Assembly (NCBI GenBank): GCA_947459215.1
Contig: CANHCQ010000003.1
Span: 124,001 to 188,000 of the forward strand
Direction: 5' to 3'
DNA from: Phycisphaerales bacterium
GTDB lineage: Bacteria; Planctomycetota; Phycisphaerae; Phycisphaerales; UBA1924
Length of the DNA stretch: 64,000 nt
A program made the position numbers and the translations under genes. The notes beneath the pieces are model-generated. The model was not told the DNA's origin and searched no databases. It saw only the letters and a program-made list of their open reading frames with translations. Below, piece after piece: positions 51,837 through 61,551 of the stretch; position 1 is the first letter of the stretch, and the number at the start of each line of letters is the position of its first letter.

Positions 51837-53420
51837 TCAGGCCGACACGCCATGGAGGAACCAGCGGGTGGACTCACGGAAGATCCACAGCCATCGCCCG
51901 CGGCTGTCACGGACGTGGAAGTAGTCGCGATTCGGAGCGCCGCCGCTCGCGTCGGCCCACCACTCGGGCGCGAGTCGCTCCGGCCCGAGGCATGCGTTCA
52001 CGCTCAACTCCGAATCGCCCTCACGCTGGCCTCCGGATTCATCCCAGAAGACGCGGCAGACCGGGCCGTCGGGCGTGATCGCCAAGACGCGGATCGGCAC
52101 CGGCCGCGGCAGCAGCAACGCGGGCCGCACGACCGGCGCGAGGGCGGCGGGCTCCGGAGCCTCCGCATCGATCGCGGGGCGTGACGACGACGCCCGCTCG
52201 GGAATGTGCGACGCGACCAGGTGCGCCCGTCGCACCCGCTCGCGGCCGAGACGGTTCGCCAGCACGTCGATGAGTTCGCCGGCGTCCGCGTGATGCGCCG
52301 TGTCGGCGTGAGCGGGATCGGTGATGAGCTGCTCGTGCGTCAATCGCCCGACCCACACCGCGGTGAGCGCGACCGACTCGACGCCGTGGCCGAGTTGGAC
52401 GCGTTCGAGCCGCGGGCGCAGCATGTTCCAGAGATGGCGGTGGTTCCGCGTGGGCCGCGCGACCATGAGCGTGAGCGTCTCGTCGGGGAGATCGATCCGA
52501 CCAAGGGTGACGTCGAGCCGGCGCACGCCGCTCTCTCGGGCATGGACCTTGGCGAGCAGTTCCTCAAGCAAGCGGCGGCAGCAGAGCTCGATCGATTCGG
52601 CGTGCGTGGTCGGACCGTCGAAGGTTCGGTGCACGCACAAGGGCGGCTCTTTGCGCAGCGCGTGCAGCGGCTCGATGGCCTGCCCGAGCGCCTGATCGAT
52701 GCGCAGCAGCACCGCGCCGCCGTAGCGGGGGGCGAGCGATGCCCGTGGCAGCTTCAACAGCTCCCCGACGCGGCGGACGCCGACGAGCGCGAGATCGTCG
52801 ACCACTCTTCTCGACAAACGCAGCGCCTCGATCGGCAGCGGCTCGAGCTCGCCACGCACGCCCGCGTCATCCACCCGCAGCGGCGACCGCGGCCCGTAGC
52901 GAGCCAACGCCCACGCACTCCCGCCGCTGGGCGCGATCGCCACACGGGCACGAAAGCCCATCGCGGCGAGCGATTGCAGAGCCAGCGACGCGAGCCTCGC
53001 CTCGCCGCGGAACACCACCTCGCAGCCACCGACATCGAGCTGCAGGCCGTACGAGAGCGCGGCGTCGTGGTCGAGCAGATCGCGTCCACGTTTGTCATGC
53101 GACTCCTCCGGCTCGTCATCGACCGCGACGATGGGTGCCAGCCGCTCGGCCCAGAGCGCCAGCACCCGCAGCATCCGCCGCGGCTGAAGATCATCGAGAT
53201 CGGCGCTGCGGGGCTCGGCATCGAGCAGTGCCCGAGCCTGGCTGAGCGGCAAGCCCGGGCGCACGCCCGCCGCCCGCGCCCGCTCGCAGCAGCACGCGAC
53301 GACGCGTTTGCGGGCGTCGGTGCGCAGGATGAGGATGGGGCGCTGGTCAGGCGCTCTGTCGCGTCGGCGCAGCGCATCGACCGGCAGCATCGGCAACCAG
53401 ATGGACATCACCCGTCGCAT
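51837..53420 (-). CDS. imuB: Y-family polymerase-like mutasome subunit ImuB
   Basis: This 527-residue inactive Y-family polymerase relative links DnaE2 to the beta clamp. It begins SIWLPMLPVDALRRRD, as ImuB proteins do, and contains the CCCERARAAGVRPGLPLSQARAL segment of the palm/fingers. The acidic catalytic residues of active Pol IV/V are not in place. A little-finger-like region and a C-terminal part of about 130 residues follow. Its start overlaps the end of imuA by 74 bp, and dnaE2 starts 8 bp after its stop, so the three genes form one operon. Confidence 0.93.
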   Translation of the reverse strand: MRRVMSIWLPMLPVDALRRRDRAPDQRPILILRTDARKRVVACCCERARAAGVRPGLPLSQARALLDAEPRSADLDDLQPRRMLRVLALWAERLAPIVAVDDEPEESHDKRGRDLLDHDAALSYGLQLDVGGCEVVFRGEARLASLALQSLAAMGFRARVAIAPSGGSAWALARYGPRSPLRVDDAGVRGELEPLPIEALRLSRRVVDDLALVGVRRVGELLKLPRASLAPRYGGAVLLRIDQALGQAIEPLHALRKEPPLCVHRTFDGPTTHAESIELCCRRLLEELLAKVHARESGVRRLDVTLGRIDLPDETLTLMVARPTRNHRHLWNMLRPRLERVQLGHGVESVALTAVWVGRLTHEQLITDPAHADTAHHADAGELIDVLANRLGRERVRRAHLVASHIPERASSSRPAIDAEAPEPAALAPVVRPALLLPRPVPIRVLAITPDGPVCRVFWDESGGQREGDSELSVNACLGPERLAPEWWADASGGAPNRDYFHVRDSRGRWLWIFRESTRWFLHGVSA

Positions 53421-54147
53421 GGTCTAACCGCACGATCCACGATCGCGCGTCCTCCGGAACAGGCCGCAGTCCCTTGCAGCGCAGCAGTTCGAGCCTCCAA
53501 TGCGGATCCGGACACAACACCGTCGAATCCACCCCGGGCTGAGGCGTCACCAGCCACCGCGTCGCCGCGGCCGAGAGCTCGCGACGTTCCCAGGACGGGC
53601 GGGCGAGAAACGCGATCCCGCCAGACTCCGCCGCCGCCAGTTGCAGCCGACGCGAGTCGCTCATCTTCAAGCCCGAGGCGTCGGCCACCACGCACGCCAC
53701 CGCACCGCTGCGCAGCGCGAGCTCGGTCGCCCACACCCGTTGATCGCTCGTCGACGCATCGACGAAGAGATGCCGCTCCAGCGTGTCGCCACGGGCGAGC
53801 GCGACCGGGTACGGCCAGCAGCGCGCCCCGATCCAGACAACCTCGGCCCCGCGACTCGCATCCCTCGCGGCCCGGGCCGCACGCCGCGCCAGATGGCTGA
53901 GAACCGTCAACGGCGCCAACCAGTTCGGTCGCTCCGCCGCGTCGCCGAACCACTCATGCACACACCCGCACGCCAGCCCCCCCGCACCGCTCCACACTCC
54001 CGCCGACTCCAACGGCAGCAACACTCGATCCATCGCGTCCCATCCGGTCCGCACGAGACGAGCCGCGACGTGCCCCGGCCGCTCCAACGCAGCAATCGCT
54101 GCAGCCAACTCCTCGCGGCTTTGATTGGATGGACCACTTGATCGCAT
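53347..54147 (-). CDS. imuA: SOS mutasome protein ImuA
   Basis: This 266-residue RecA-like protein is the first gene of the cassette. It has the features of ImuA: GGLACGCVHEWFG in place of a strict Walker A, WIGARCWPYP, and VWATELALRSGAVACVVAD with LKMSDSRRLQLAAAESG. ImuA is needed for DnaE2-dependent damage tolerance and mutagenesis. The ATG at 54145-54147 lies inside a 45-bp palindrome that also contains a promoter-like pair, so the message may start at or very near the AUG. Confidence 0.9.
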   Translation of the reverse strand: MRSSGPSNQSREELAAAIAALERPGHVAARLVRTGWDAMDRVLLPLESAGVWSGAGGLACGCVHEWFGDAAERPNWLAPLTVLSHLARRAARAARDASRGAEVVWIGARCWPYPVALARGDTLERHLFVDASTSDQRVWATELALRSGAVACVVADASGLKMSDSRRLQLAAAESGGIAFLARPSWERRELSAAATRWLVTPQPGVDSTVLCPDPHWRLELLRCKGLRPVPEDARSWIVRLDHATGDVHLVADAAGRCAAPTRQSA

Positions 54148-54182
54148 TGTGTTAGGATACTATCCAAACACAATCCGATCAA
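54138..54182. promoter_or_regulatory. 45-bp palindrome overlapping the imuA promoter and start codon
   Basis: The two 22-bp arms match at 20 positions around a central C at 54160. Each arm reads TTGATCG, one variable base, ATTGTGTT, one variable base, then GGATA. On the minus strand TTGATC (54182-54177) and TATCCT (54159-54154) are 17 bp apart, a good sigma-70-type pair. The predicted transcript start then falls on the imuA ATG. A dimeric repressor bound here would block transcription. LexA is the expected regulator of imu operons, but the sequence matches no LexA box I know. Confidence 0.75.
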
Positions 54183-54392
54183 GCGCTTTTCCCGCCTCGA
54201 CCCCAATATCTAGTTCCTTATGGGAAAAAGACTTCCGATCCGCCACCCAAGCCCCTATCACACCAGCACCGCCCTTCCAACGGCCTTTTCCTTGCAGTCA
54301 TGCTCACGAGCGGTGCAAGGTCCGAGGCTCGGCGGGAAAGTCACTGGGTGATCCGCCGGGGTGGATGCACGAAGGCGAACATGGAGATAGTC

Positions 54393-55247
54393 ATGAAGGC
54401 TCGGGAGTTGACGATCGGAATGGTGATGTGCGCGATCGGTGCCGCCGCGAGCGCGGTGCAGCCCTACTCCGTCGATCCGGGATCGTGGATCCAGGCCGAG
54501 GCGATCGGTTCCAACAACCCATTCGTGTGGTACGGAGCCTCGTACCTGCCGATCACCGGCCCCTCGCAGTTCGTGAACACGTCCAAGCACAACGTCTACA
54601 TCAATCAGAACGGTTTTCTGGCCTACGTCGTCGAGATGAGCGTTGGCTGGTACCAGTACGGCCCGGGCGTACAGGTCGGACTCCGAGGCGGCCTGCGCTT
54701 CACGCCGCTGGTGCCGAATCTCTCCTACACCTTCAACGGCTTCATGAACATCGTGCAGACCGGCTCGCCCGCCAGCAGCACCGCCACCTCGCTCGTGACG
54801 CTCAAGCCCTATCCCAGCGGCAGCCCTGTGCTCTACGCCAACGGGCTTTCGTTCCCTGGCCCCGGTCCACTGTGGACGCCCGGCACACCATTCGCCGGCA
54901 CGCAGAGCGGCAACCTGACCATGGGCGTGCAGTACGAACTGCTCTACGACTTCACGCTCGTCGCCTACCACGGCGGCGACACCGCCATGGACTACTCCGT
55001 CAAGCTCAAGAACAACCCGTTCTTCCAGATGCTGCTCTTCCAGCGCCCCTGCGCCGGCGACCTCAACGGCGACGGCTATGTCGATGATTCAGACTTCGTC
55101 GTCTTTGCCACCGCGTACAACATCTTCGACTGTGCCGACCCGCTCATGCCCGCCGGCTGCCCAAGCGATCTCAACGGCGACGGCTATGTTGACGACGCCG
55201 ACTTCGTGATCTTTGCGGGGATGTACGAGAATCTGCTCTGCCCTTGA
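54393..55247 (+). CDS. Secreted protein with two dockerin-like repeats
   Basis: This 284-residue exported protein has a signal peptide (1-22, ending ASA) and a beta-rich domain (about 25-210) that looks like a carbohydrate-binding or choice-of-anchor domain, though I cannot name it. Two dockerin-like calcium repeats end it: DLNGDGYVDDSDFVVF and DLNGDGYVDDADFVIF, finishing LLCP. The start at 54393 has GGAG six bases before it. It is divergent from imuA, 245 bp away. Confidence 0.8.
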   Translation: MKARELTIGMVMCAIGAAASAVQPYSVDPGSWIQAEAIGSNNPFVWYGASYLPITGPSQFVNTSKHNVYINQNGFLAYVVEMSVGWYQYGPGVQVGLRGGLRFTPLVPNLSYTFNGFMNIVQTGSPASSTATSLVTLKPYPSGSPVLYANGLSFPGPGPLWTPGTPFAGTQSGNLTMGVQYELLYDFTLVAYHGGDTAMDYSVKLKNNPFFQMLLFQRPCAGDLNGDGYVDDSDFVVFATAYNIFDCADPLMPAGCPSDLNGDGYVDDADFVIFAGMYENLLCP

Positions 55248-55314
55248 TCGCAGAACCCGATCAGACCGGGCGCGGCCGGGCAGTTGCGGCCCCGCCGCGC
55301 TACCCTTGCTCTCC

Positions 55315-58300
55315 ATGAGTCAGGTCGCGTCCAGCGTCGGCAAACCCGGTGATTCCTCGCTCCCTCCGCACCGCTACACCGCGGCACTGGCAGGCGAGAT
55401 CGAGCTGCGCTGGCAGGGCTATTGGCAGGACAAGAACACGTTTGTGCAGCCCAACCCCGGACAGCCGGGGTTCGACGCCAGCAAGCCCAAGTTCTACTGC
55501 CTCGACATGTTCCCCTACCCGTCCGGAGCCGGCCTGCATGTTGGTCACCCCGAGGGCTACACCGCCACCGACATCATCTGCCGCTACAAGCGGCTTAAGG
55601 GTTTCAACGTCCTGCACCCCATGGGCTGGGACGCCTTCGGCCTGCCCGCCGAGCAGTACGCGATCCAGACCGGCGTCCACCCGGCGATCACCACCAAGAA
55701 GGCCATCGACAACTTCCGCCGCCAGCTCCAGCGCTTCGGCTTCTGCTACGACTGGTCGCGTGAGTTCGGGACCATCGACGAGGACTACTACAAGTGGACG
55801 CAGTGGATCTTCCTGCGGCTGTACGACGCGTGGTTCGATGACCACGCCCCCTCGCCCTCTGGCTACTCCAAGGGCCGCGCACGTCCGATCTCGGAACTCG
55901 TCCGCGAGCTCGAATCCGGGAGTTTCCTCGTCGGCCCCAGCGGCGAGATCGTGCGCCCGACGCTCGGTGGCTTCGCGGCACCGCTTGAGGGCGGAAGCGG
56001 TCTCGGCCGCGCGTGGCACCAATTGAATGCCGAGGAACGCCGCGTTTTCATCGACAACCATCGGCTCGCGTACCTGGGCGAGCAAACCGTCAACTGGTGC
56101 CCCAAGCTCGGCACCGTGCTCGCCAATGACGAAGTGATCGACGGCAAGAGCGAACGCGGCGGATACCCGGTCTATCGCAAACCGCTCAAGCAGTGGATGT
56201 TCCGCATCACCGCCTTCGCCGACCGCCTGATCGAGCAGCTCAAGGGACTCGATTGGCCGGCGTCGACCAAGACGCAGCAGGAAGAGTGGATCGGTCGCTC
56301 CACCGGCGCTCAGGTCGACTTCGCGATCGACACGCACTCGCTCTCGCCGCAGGCACTGGGCGAGTTGAAACATCCCTCGTCGGACACCGCGCTCTCGCTC
56401 ACGATCTACACCACGCGCCCCGACACGATCTTCGGCGCGACGTTCATGGTCGTCGCGCCCGAGCACCCGCTGATCGATCACGTGCTCCGCCATCCGTCGA
56501 AGGAAACCGACGCCACGGCCCTGAAGGCCTACGTCGCCAAAGCCCGCAACACCTCCGACACCGACCGCATGGCGGGCACGGAGAAGACCGGCGTCTTCAG
56601 CGGCGTCTACGCCATCAACCCGCTCACCGACGAAAAGGTCCCGATCTGGGTCGCGGACTACGTGCTCATGGGCTACGGCACCGGCGCGATCATGGCCGTG
56701 CCGGCCCACGACGAACGCGATTTCGAGTTCGCCCGGAAGTTCGGCCTCGCCATCGTCGACGTGCTGTACCCTCGCACCGTCCTTGCGATGAAGTACTTCT
56801 GCGAGCACGCGACCGATGCCGAAATGGCTGAGGGCGCGTGGCAGACGACACTGGCCGACTTCCTCGGCCTTGTCACCTCATCAGCGGGCAGCACAACTGC
56901 TTTCTCCGATTCGCTGACGACGGTCCGCGCCCGCCGCGTCTCAGACCCGGCGAATCCCGAATCGTGCCCGGTCGATCCCGACAGCCTCGGCGCGATCGGC
57001 ATGTCCGGCCGCGGGGCGATCCGGATCACGTGGTTCGAAGCATTTGAGTCGATGGGACTCACGTCGCTTGCAACGCTCCGCGAGGTCTTCCTGAAGCGCG
57101 GGTTCCAGGCCTGGCGCGAGGAAGCGGGCATCGCCCCCGGCACCGCCGTGAACTCAAGTCGCGCTGCCAAGCACGGCCTGCCCGGCGTCTCGCTCGACGG
57201 CCTGCACACTGAGGAAGCAATTCCCACAATCGTCAAGTGGCTCGACGAGACGAACATCGGTTCGGCGCAGACACGCTTCAAGCTCCGCGACTGGGCCTTC
57301 AGCCGCCAACGCTACTGGGGCGAACCCTTCCCGATCGTCTTCGACGAAAAGGGCAACCACTACCCCGTGAGCGACAAGTCTCTGCCGGTGGCGCTGCCGT
57401 CGCTGCCGGATTACCTGCCCGAGGAGAGCAACGAGCCGCAGCCGCTGTTGGCCAAGGCCAAGCAGTGGACAAACACGACCGCGTTCGCCGCGGGCGTGGA
57501 TCCGAAGCTGCTCGCCCCCGAGACGCCCGTGCGCCGCGAGACCAACACCATGCCCGGCAGCGCGGGCAGCAGCTGGTACTGCATCCGCTACTGCGACCCG
57601 AAGAACAACGAGCGATTCATTGGCGAACCCGCGGACACGTACTGGATGAGCGGCGGCGAGAAAGGCCGCCTCGCCGCGGTCGATCTCTACATCGGCGGCA
57701 ACGAGCACGCGGTGGGCCACCTGCTCTACTCACGCTTCTGGCAGAACGTGCTCTTCGACCTTGGCTACATCTCGACGCCCGAGCCGTTCCAGAAGCTCTT
57801 CCATCAGGGCATCATCACCAGCTACGCCTATCAGCGGGCGGACAAGACGATCATCGCGATCGATTTGGTGAAGGAAGTCTCCGACGGCAAGTTCATCGAG
57901 ATCGCGACCGGCGAGAGCGTCGCACCCATCATCACCAAGATGGGCAAGCGCTACAAGAACGTCGTCAACCCCGACGACGTGATCGCCGAGTTCGGCGCCG
58001 ACACCTTCCGCCTCTACGAGATGTACATGGGCCCGCTCGAGGCGAGCAAGCCCTGGAACACCAAGGACATCGCGGGCCTCTTCCGCTTCCTGCAGCGGAC
58101 ATGGCGTGTGCTCGTCGACGAACAGACCGGAGTGATCCGTGCCGCGGCCGCCGCGAACCCGGCGCTGGAAAAGGCCCTCACCCGCACGATCCACAAGGTC
58201 GGGCAGGACATCGAACGGCTGGCGTTCAATACCGCAATCGCCGCGATCATCGGGCTCGTGAATGACGCAATGTCCGCCGCGGGGGAGAAGGGTGTGGGCG

Positions 58301-58647
58301 CCTTCACAACCGAACAGATCGAGCGGTTCTGCATCATGCTCTCGCCGCTGGCGCCGCACCTGAGCGAAGAGGTCTGGGGCAAGCTCGGCCTCACGTCCAC
58401 TCGCGGCTGCTGCAGCGACCAGCATTGGCCCCGCGTCGATGAGAAGTTGCTCGTCGACGACTCGATCGAGATCCCGGTGCAGATCCAGGGCAAGATCAAG
58501 GCCCGCATCCAGGTTCCGACCGGCGCCGATCAGAAGACCACCGAAGCGATTGCGCTCTCGCACCCGGACGTACTCAAGGCGATCGATGGCCGCCCGGTGA
58601 AAAAGGCGATCATCGTGCCGGGCAAGCTCGTCAATCTCGTTGTTTGA
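55315..58647 (+). CDS. leuS: Leucyl-tRNA synthetase LeuRS
   Basis: This class I aminoacyl-tRNA synthetase charges tRNA-Leu. It has LDMFPYPSGAGLHVGHPEGY with the HIGH motif as HVGH near residue 75, the editing domain (TTRPDTIFGATFMVVAPEHP, GYGTGAIMAVPAHDERD), FKLRDWAFSRQRYWGEP, and the signature loop as KMGKR near residue 875 rather than KMSKS. At 1110 residues it is about 250 longer than E. coli LeuRS. Additions lie before NWCPKLGTVLAND (about 180-240) and after the editing domain (about 485-620), as in planctomycete enzymes. The ATG at 55315 has a weak ribosome binding site. Confidence 0.94.
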   Translation: MSQVASSVGKPGDSSLPPHRYTAALAGEIELRWQGYWQDKNTFVQPNPGQPGFDASKPKFYCLDMFPYPSGAGLHVGHPEGYTATDIICRYKRLKGFNVLHPMGWDAFGLPAEQYAIQTGVHPAITTKKAIDNFRRQLQRFGFCYDWSREFGTIDEDYYKWTQWIFLRLYDAWFDDHAPSPSGYSKGRARPISELVRELESGSFLVGPSGEIVRPTLGGFAAPLEGGSGLGRAWHQLNAEERRVFIDNHRLAYLGEQTVNWCPKLGTVLANDEVIDGKSERGGYPVYRKPLKQWMFRITAFADRLIEQLKGLDWPASTKTQQEEWIGRSTGAQVDFAIDTHSLSPQALGELKHPSSDTALSLTIYTTRPDTIFGATFMVVAPEHPLIDHVLRHPSKETDATALKAYVAKARNTSDTDRMAGTEKTGVFSGVYAINPLTDEKVPIWVADYVLMGYGTGAIMAVPAHDERDFEFARKFGLAIVDVLYPRTVLAMKYFCEHATDAEMAEGAWQTTLADFLGLVTSSAGSTTAFSDSLTTVRARRVSDPANPESCPVDPDSLGAIGMSGRGAIRITWFEAFESMGLTSLATLREVFLKRGFQAWREEAGIAPGTAVNSSRAAKHGLPGVSLDGLHTEEAIPTIVKWLDETNIGSAQTRFKLRDWAFSRQRYWGEPFPIVFDEKGNHYPVSDKSLPVALPSLPDYLPEESNEPQPLLAKAKQWTNTTAFAAGVDPKLLAPETPVRRETNTMPGSAGSSWYCIRYCDPKNNERFIGEPADTYWMSGGEKGRLAAVDLYIGGNEHAVGHLLYSRFWQNVLFDLGYISTPEPFQKLFHQGIITSYAYQRADKTIIAIDLVKEVSDGKFIEIATGESVAPIITKMGKRYKNVVNPDDVIAEFGADTFRLYEMYMGPLEASKPWNTKDIAGLFRFLQRTWRVLVDEQTGVIRAAAAANPALEKALTRTIHKVGQDIERLAFNTAIAAIIGLVNDAMSAAGEKGVGAFTTEQIERFCIMLSPLAPHLSEEVWGKLGLTSTRGCCSDQHWPRVDEKLLVDDSIEIPVQIQGKIKARIQVPTGADQKTTEAIALSHPDVLKAIDGRPVKKAIIVPGKLVNLVV

Positions 58648-58749
58648 GCGAAAGTTGCTTGAGCGAAATTGGTTCCTGATTCAATCTTGCTTGTCGGGCT
58701 TGCTTGTCGGGCCGCGCGTTGGTCGCGCGACCCGCACGATCTCTGCGGC

Positions 58750-61476
58750 TCAGGGGCACAGGAGCGTGTCGTACGCCGCCGCAAACAGCGAGAAATCCGC
58801 ATCGTCGACCAGCCCGTCGGCATTGATGTCGCACACGCCGTCGGCGGGGGGCACGACCAAGTCGTTGTAAGCGCCCGCGAAGATCTGGAAGTCGGAGTCG
58901 TCAACGATCCCGTCGTTGTTGAAGTCGGCGGGGCATGAGAACGCGGCGGGCTTCACGCGAACCCGCGCCACCGACTCGCTGCCGTCGGTGTACTCGAGGA
59001 TCGTGAGCACGTTCCCGACATGGTCCAGCCACTGCGGGCTGCCGCTGCTGGGAGAGCTCGTCGAAGAGAACGGCGGCGAGAACCGATTGACGATCCGAAG
59101 ATCGCCAGGCGCGCCGTCGAACGTGCGGCCGTTCTGAGCGATCTTCACCAAGCCGCGTTCGCGGTCGTGCAGATACAGCACCGAGTCGCCAGACCCGTAG
59201 GTGTTCCCGCGGAGGAACAAACGCAGGAGCGTCTGCTGATTGCGATTCGCCGCTACGACAGTGACGGCATCGATCTCGCCGCACGGATAGACATCCGGAG
59301 CGCGATCGCCGCTCTTCACGAGCACGCGGGGGTTCTCGCCCGCCGTGCCCGACGCCCAGGCGGCGTTAAAGCTCTCACCGCCGAGCGTGTACCTCAGGCT
59401 GACGACAATGCCGCGGCGGTCGTCGAGCGCAAAGCCGTTGAGGGACGCGACGATCGAACCCGGGACGCCCGGCACTTCGTCGCCGACGTCGAGCAGCGAG
59501 GCCAGCCCAAGGTCTGACTCGACAAACAAGCCCTCCACGCCGTCGGTCGGCGTGTTGATGAACGCAACGCGCCCGTTGCGGTCAAACTCCGTGAGCGCCC
59601 CGTTGGACAACGAACCGAACAACACACCCGGAGCGCGTCCCGGGGCCTGACGTCCCTCCGCCACGCGGATCCACGAGGCATTGGATTCCGGGATACGAAC
59701 CATGAGCACCTCGTCGGCGTCCGCGGGCACGCTCGGGTGCGACACCGTTTCTGTCAGCAGAATCTGCCCCTTGTCGTTCAGACCCAGGAGCGTCGCGTTC
59801 GTGAACCCCGCGCCGGTCGGATACTCCGCCCGTGTCGCGGCATTGATGAACACCGGTCCGACCGAACCCGGTGCCCCGGTGAAGAACAGGAACCCGCCGG
59901 TCGAGAGACCGGAGAAGAACGCCGCCTCGCCAATGTTGTTGAACAGCGGACCGCCGAACGGCGAAAACGTGTACGTCCCAAGAGTTCCCGGCGCTGGATC
60001 GCCCGAGCGGGCAAACAGCGAGACTCCGCCCGCGGGTGATCCGAGGAAGATGCCCTGCGTCACGGACGGGTTGAGTTGGCCCATGAAGCCCGCGTTCTCA
60101 CCGAACCTCGACGTGCCCGAACCGACGGAAGCGAATGTCTCGCCCGCCACCGGTGACGCCCCGCCGATTGTGCAGATCGGTCCGAGCGTGAAGCCAGGCA
60201 CGCCCGAGAGCAGCACCGGATTGCCCGCGGCAAAGAGCTGGATCGACACCGTCCCGCCCTCACCGATCGACGCGTTCTGGATATCGCTCACGGTCGGACC
60301 GGGCAGACCAGGCACAATGCCGCCGGTGTTGACCAGCAGTTCTGCCGAATCGGGCAGGCCGCCCATGGGCACGAAGCATGAGTCCACGATCGGGGCGGCA
60401 AAGGCGATGACATGGCCCGAACCGGTCACCGCGTCGCCGGCAACGAATCGCCCGTCACCGGACAGCGCTTCATACGAAATGAAGCTCAGATTGCGCGGCA
60501 GGTGATTCAACGCTTCCAGCACGTCGTCCACCCGCCGGGCACCGATCACGGCGTCCCACAGGTACGCCACGCCACCGACGGTCATCAGGACGACCGATCC
60601 GTCGTCGGACATGTCGAGGATTCGTCCCTCGAGTTCCTCGCTGATCGGCGCGGTGAGATCGACGAGCGGCCCCGCTCCGGTCTTCACCCACGCCCGCGTG
60701 ACGAGCGAGAACGAGGGCGTGTTCGCGTCGGACTCGCCGACGATGACGGACCCGTCCTCGGAGATGCGAATCGCGCGGCTCTTCTCGCCCGCGAGGACGC
60801 CCAACTGCGTCCATGAGTTAGTGCCGACGTCCCAGACCGCCGCGGCCTCCTGCACGATGTCGGGATCGCCGTAGCCGCCGCCGGAAATGACGTTGCGGCC
60901 GTAGCCGACGACCTGATCGCCATCGGGCGAGATCGCGACCGCACGCGTCTCGGGCAGGAACGGACTCACGTCCGGCAGAAACGTGATCGGGCCGGCGTTG
61001 ACCTGGCGCCCAGGCGAGGAGAACCCGTTCCACAGCTTGCGGGTACCGTCGCGTGAGATGTCAGTGAGCGAACCGCCCGTGAGCGGCACGATCGGGCCGG
61101 GCAGCGCGTACACCCATGTGCCCGTGCTGCCTCGTCCGAACACGATGAGACCGTCGCCGGTGATGTGGTCCGCATCGCTGAACGTTGCGCCCGGAGCAAC
61201 CCCAAGTGAGAACGGCGGAACATCCGCGTCGAAGTTCTTCAGCGTCGCACGTCCGTTGAACCCGATTCCCGGCGCGCCGGACGCCGCGATGCGAGAGGCA
61301 TCGAAGTTCACGGCCCGGAAGAAGTTGAACACGTCACCCGGCGCCGTGCCCGTGAGGGTGAACGTCGGCGGACCGGCAAGTGCGGACAACGCGACGCACG
61401 AACCCGCCGCGAGGGCGATCCCGACGCCACGCCGAGGACCCATCAATGGCGATAGACGACGAGCCTGATGAAGCAT
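58750..61476 (-). CDS. Large secreted beta-rich protein with dockerin-like tail
   Basis: This 908-residue exported protein has a signal peptide (an ATG at 61443, 11 codons in, may be the real start). A first half has repeated Gly/Asp motifs resembling beta-propeller blades or WD-like units: ISPDGDQVVGYGRN, ISEDGSVIVGES, MSDDGSVVLM and LSGDGRFVAGDA. The second half has a similar beta-rich pattern. Two dockerin-like repeats end it (DFNNDGIVDDSDFQIF and DINADGLVDDADFSLF), finishing LLCP. No enzyme motif is seen. It is convergent with leuS. Confidence 0.78.
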   Translation of the reverse strand: MLHQARRLSPLMGPRRGVGIALAAGSCVALSALAGPPTFTLTGTAPGDVFNFFRAVNFDASRIAASGAPGIGFNGRATLKNFDADVPPFSLGVAPGATFSDADHITGDGLIVFGRGSTGTWVYALPGPIVPLTGGSLTDISRDGTRKLWNGFSSPGRQVNAGPITFLPDVSPFLPETRAVAISPDGDQVVGYGRNVISGGGYGDPDIVQEAAAVWDVGTNSWTQLGVLAGEKSRAIRISEDGSVIVGESDANTPSFSLVTRAWVKTGAGPLVDLTAPISEELEGRILDMSDDGSVVLMTVGGVAYLWDAVIGARRVDDVLEALNHLPRNLSFISYEALSGDGRFVAGDAVTGSGHVIAFAAPIVDSCFVPMGGLPDSAELLVNTGGIVPGLPGPTVSDIQNASIGEGGTVSIQLFAAGNPVLLSGVPGFTLGPICTIGGASPVAGETFASVGSGTSRFGENAGFMGQLNPSVTQGIFLGSPAGGVSLFARSGDPAPGTLGTYTFSPFGGPLFNNIGEAAFFSGLSTGGFLFFTGAPGSVGPVFINAATRAEYPTGAGFTNATLLGLNDKGQILLTETVSHPSVPADADEVLMVRIPESNASWIRVAEGRQAPGRAPGVLFGSLSNGALTEFDRNGRVAFINTPTDGVEGLFVESDLGLASLLDVGDEVPGVPGSIVASLNGFALDDRRGIVVSLRYTLGGESFNAAWASGTAGENPRVLVKSGDRAPDVYPCGEIDAVTVVAANRNQQTLLRLFLRGNTYGSGDSVLYLHDRERGLVKIAQNGRTFDGAPGDLRIVNRFSPPFSSTSSPSSGSPQWLDHVGNVLTILEYTDGSESVARVRVKPAAFSCPADFNNDGIVDDSDFQIFAGAYNDLVVPPADGVCDINADGLVDDADFSLFAAAYDTLLCP

Positions 61477-61551
61477 GCTTTCCCTCGGTGTGAGCGATTC
61501 ACAGGAAGATACGAATGAACGAGATACGAGCGAACCACGCCTGAAGCGGGG

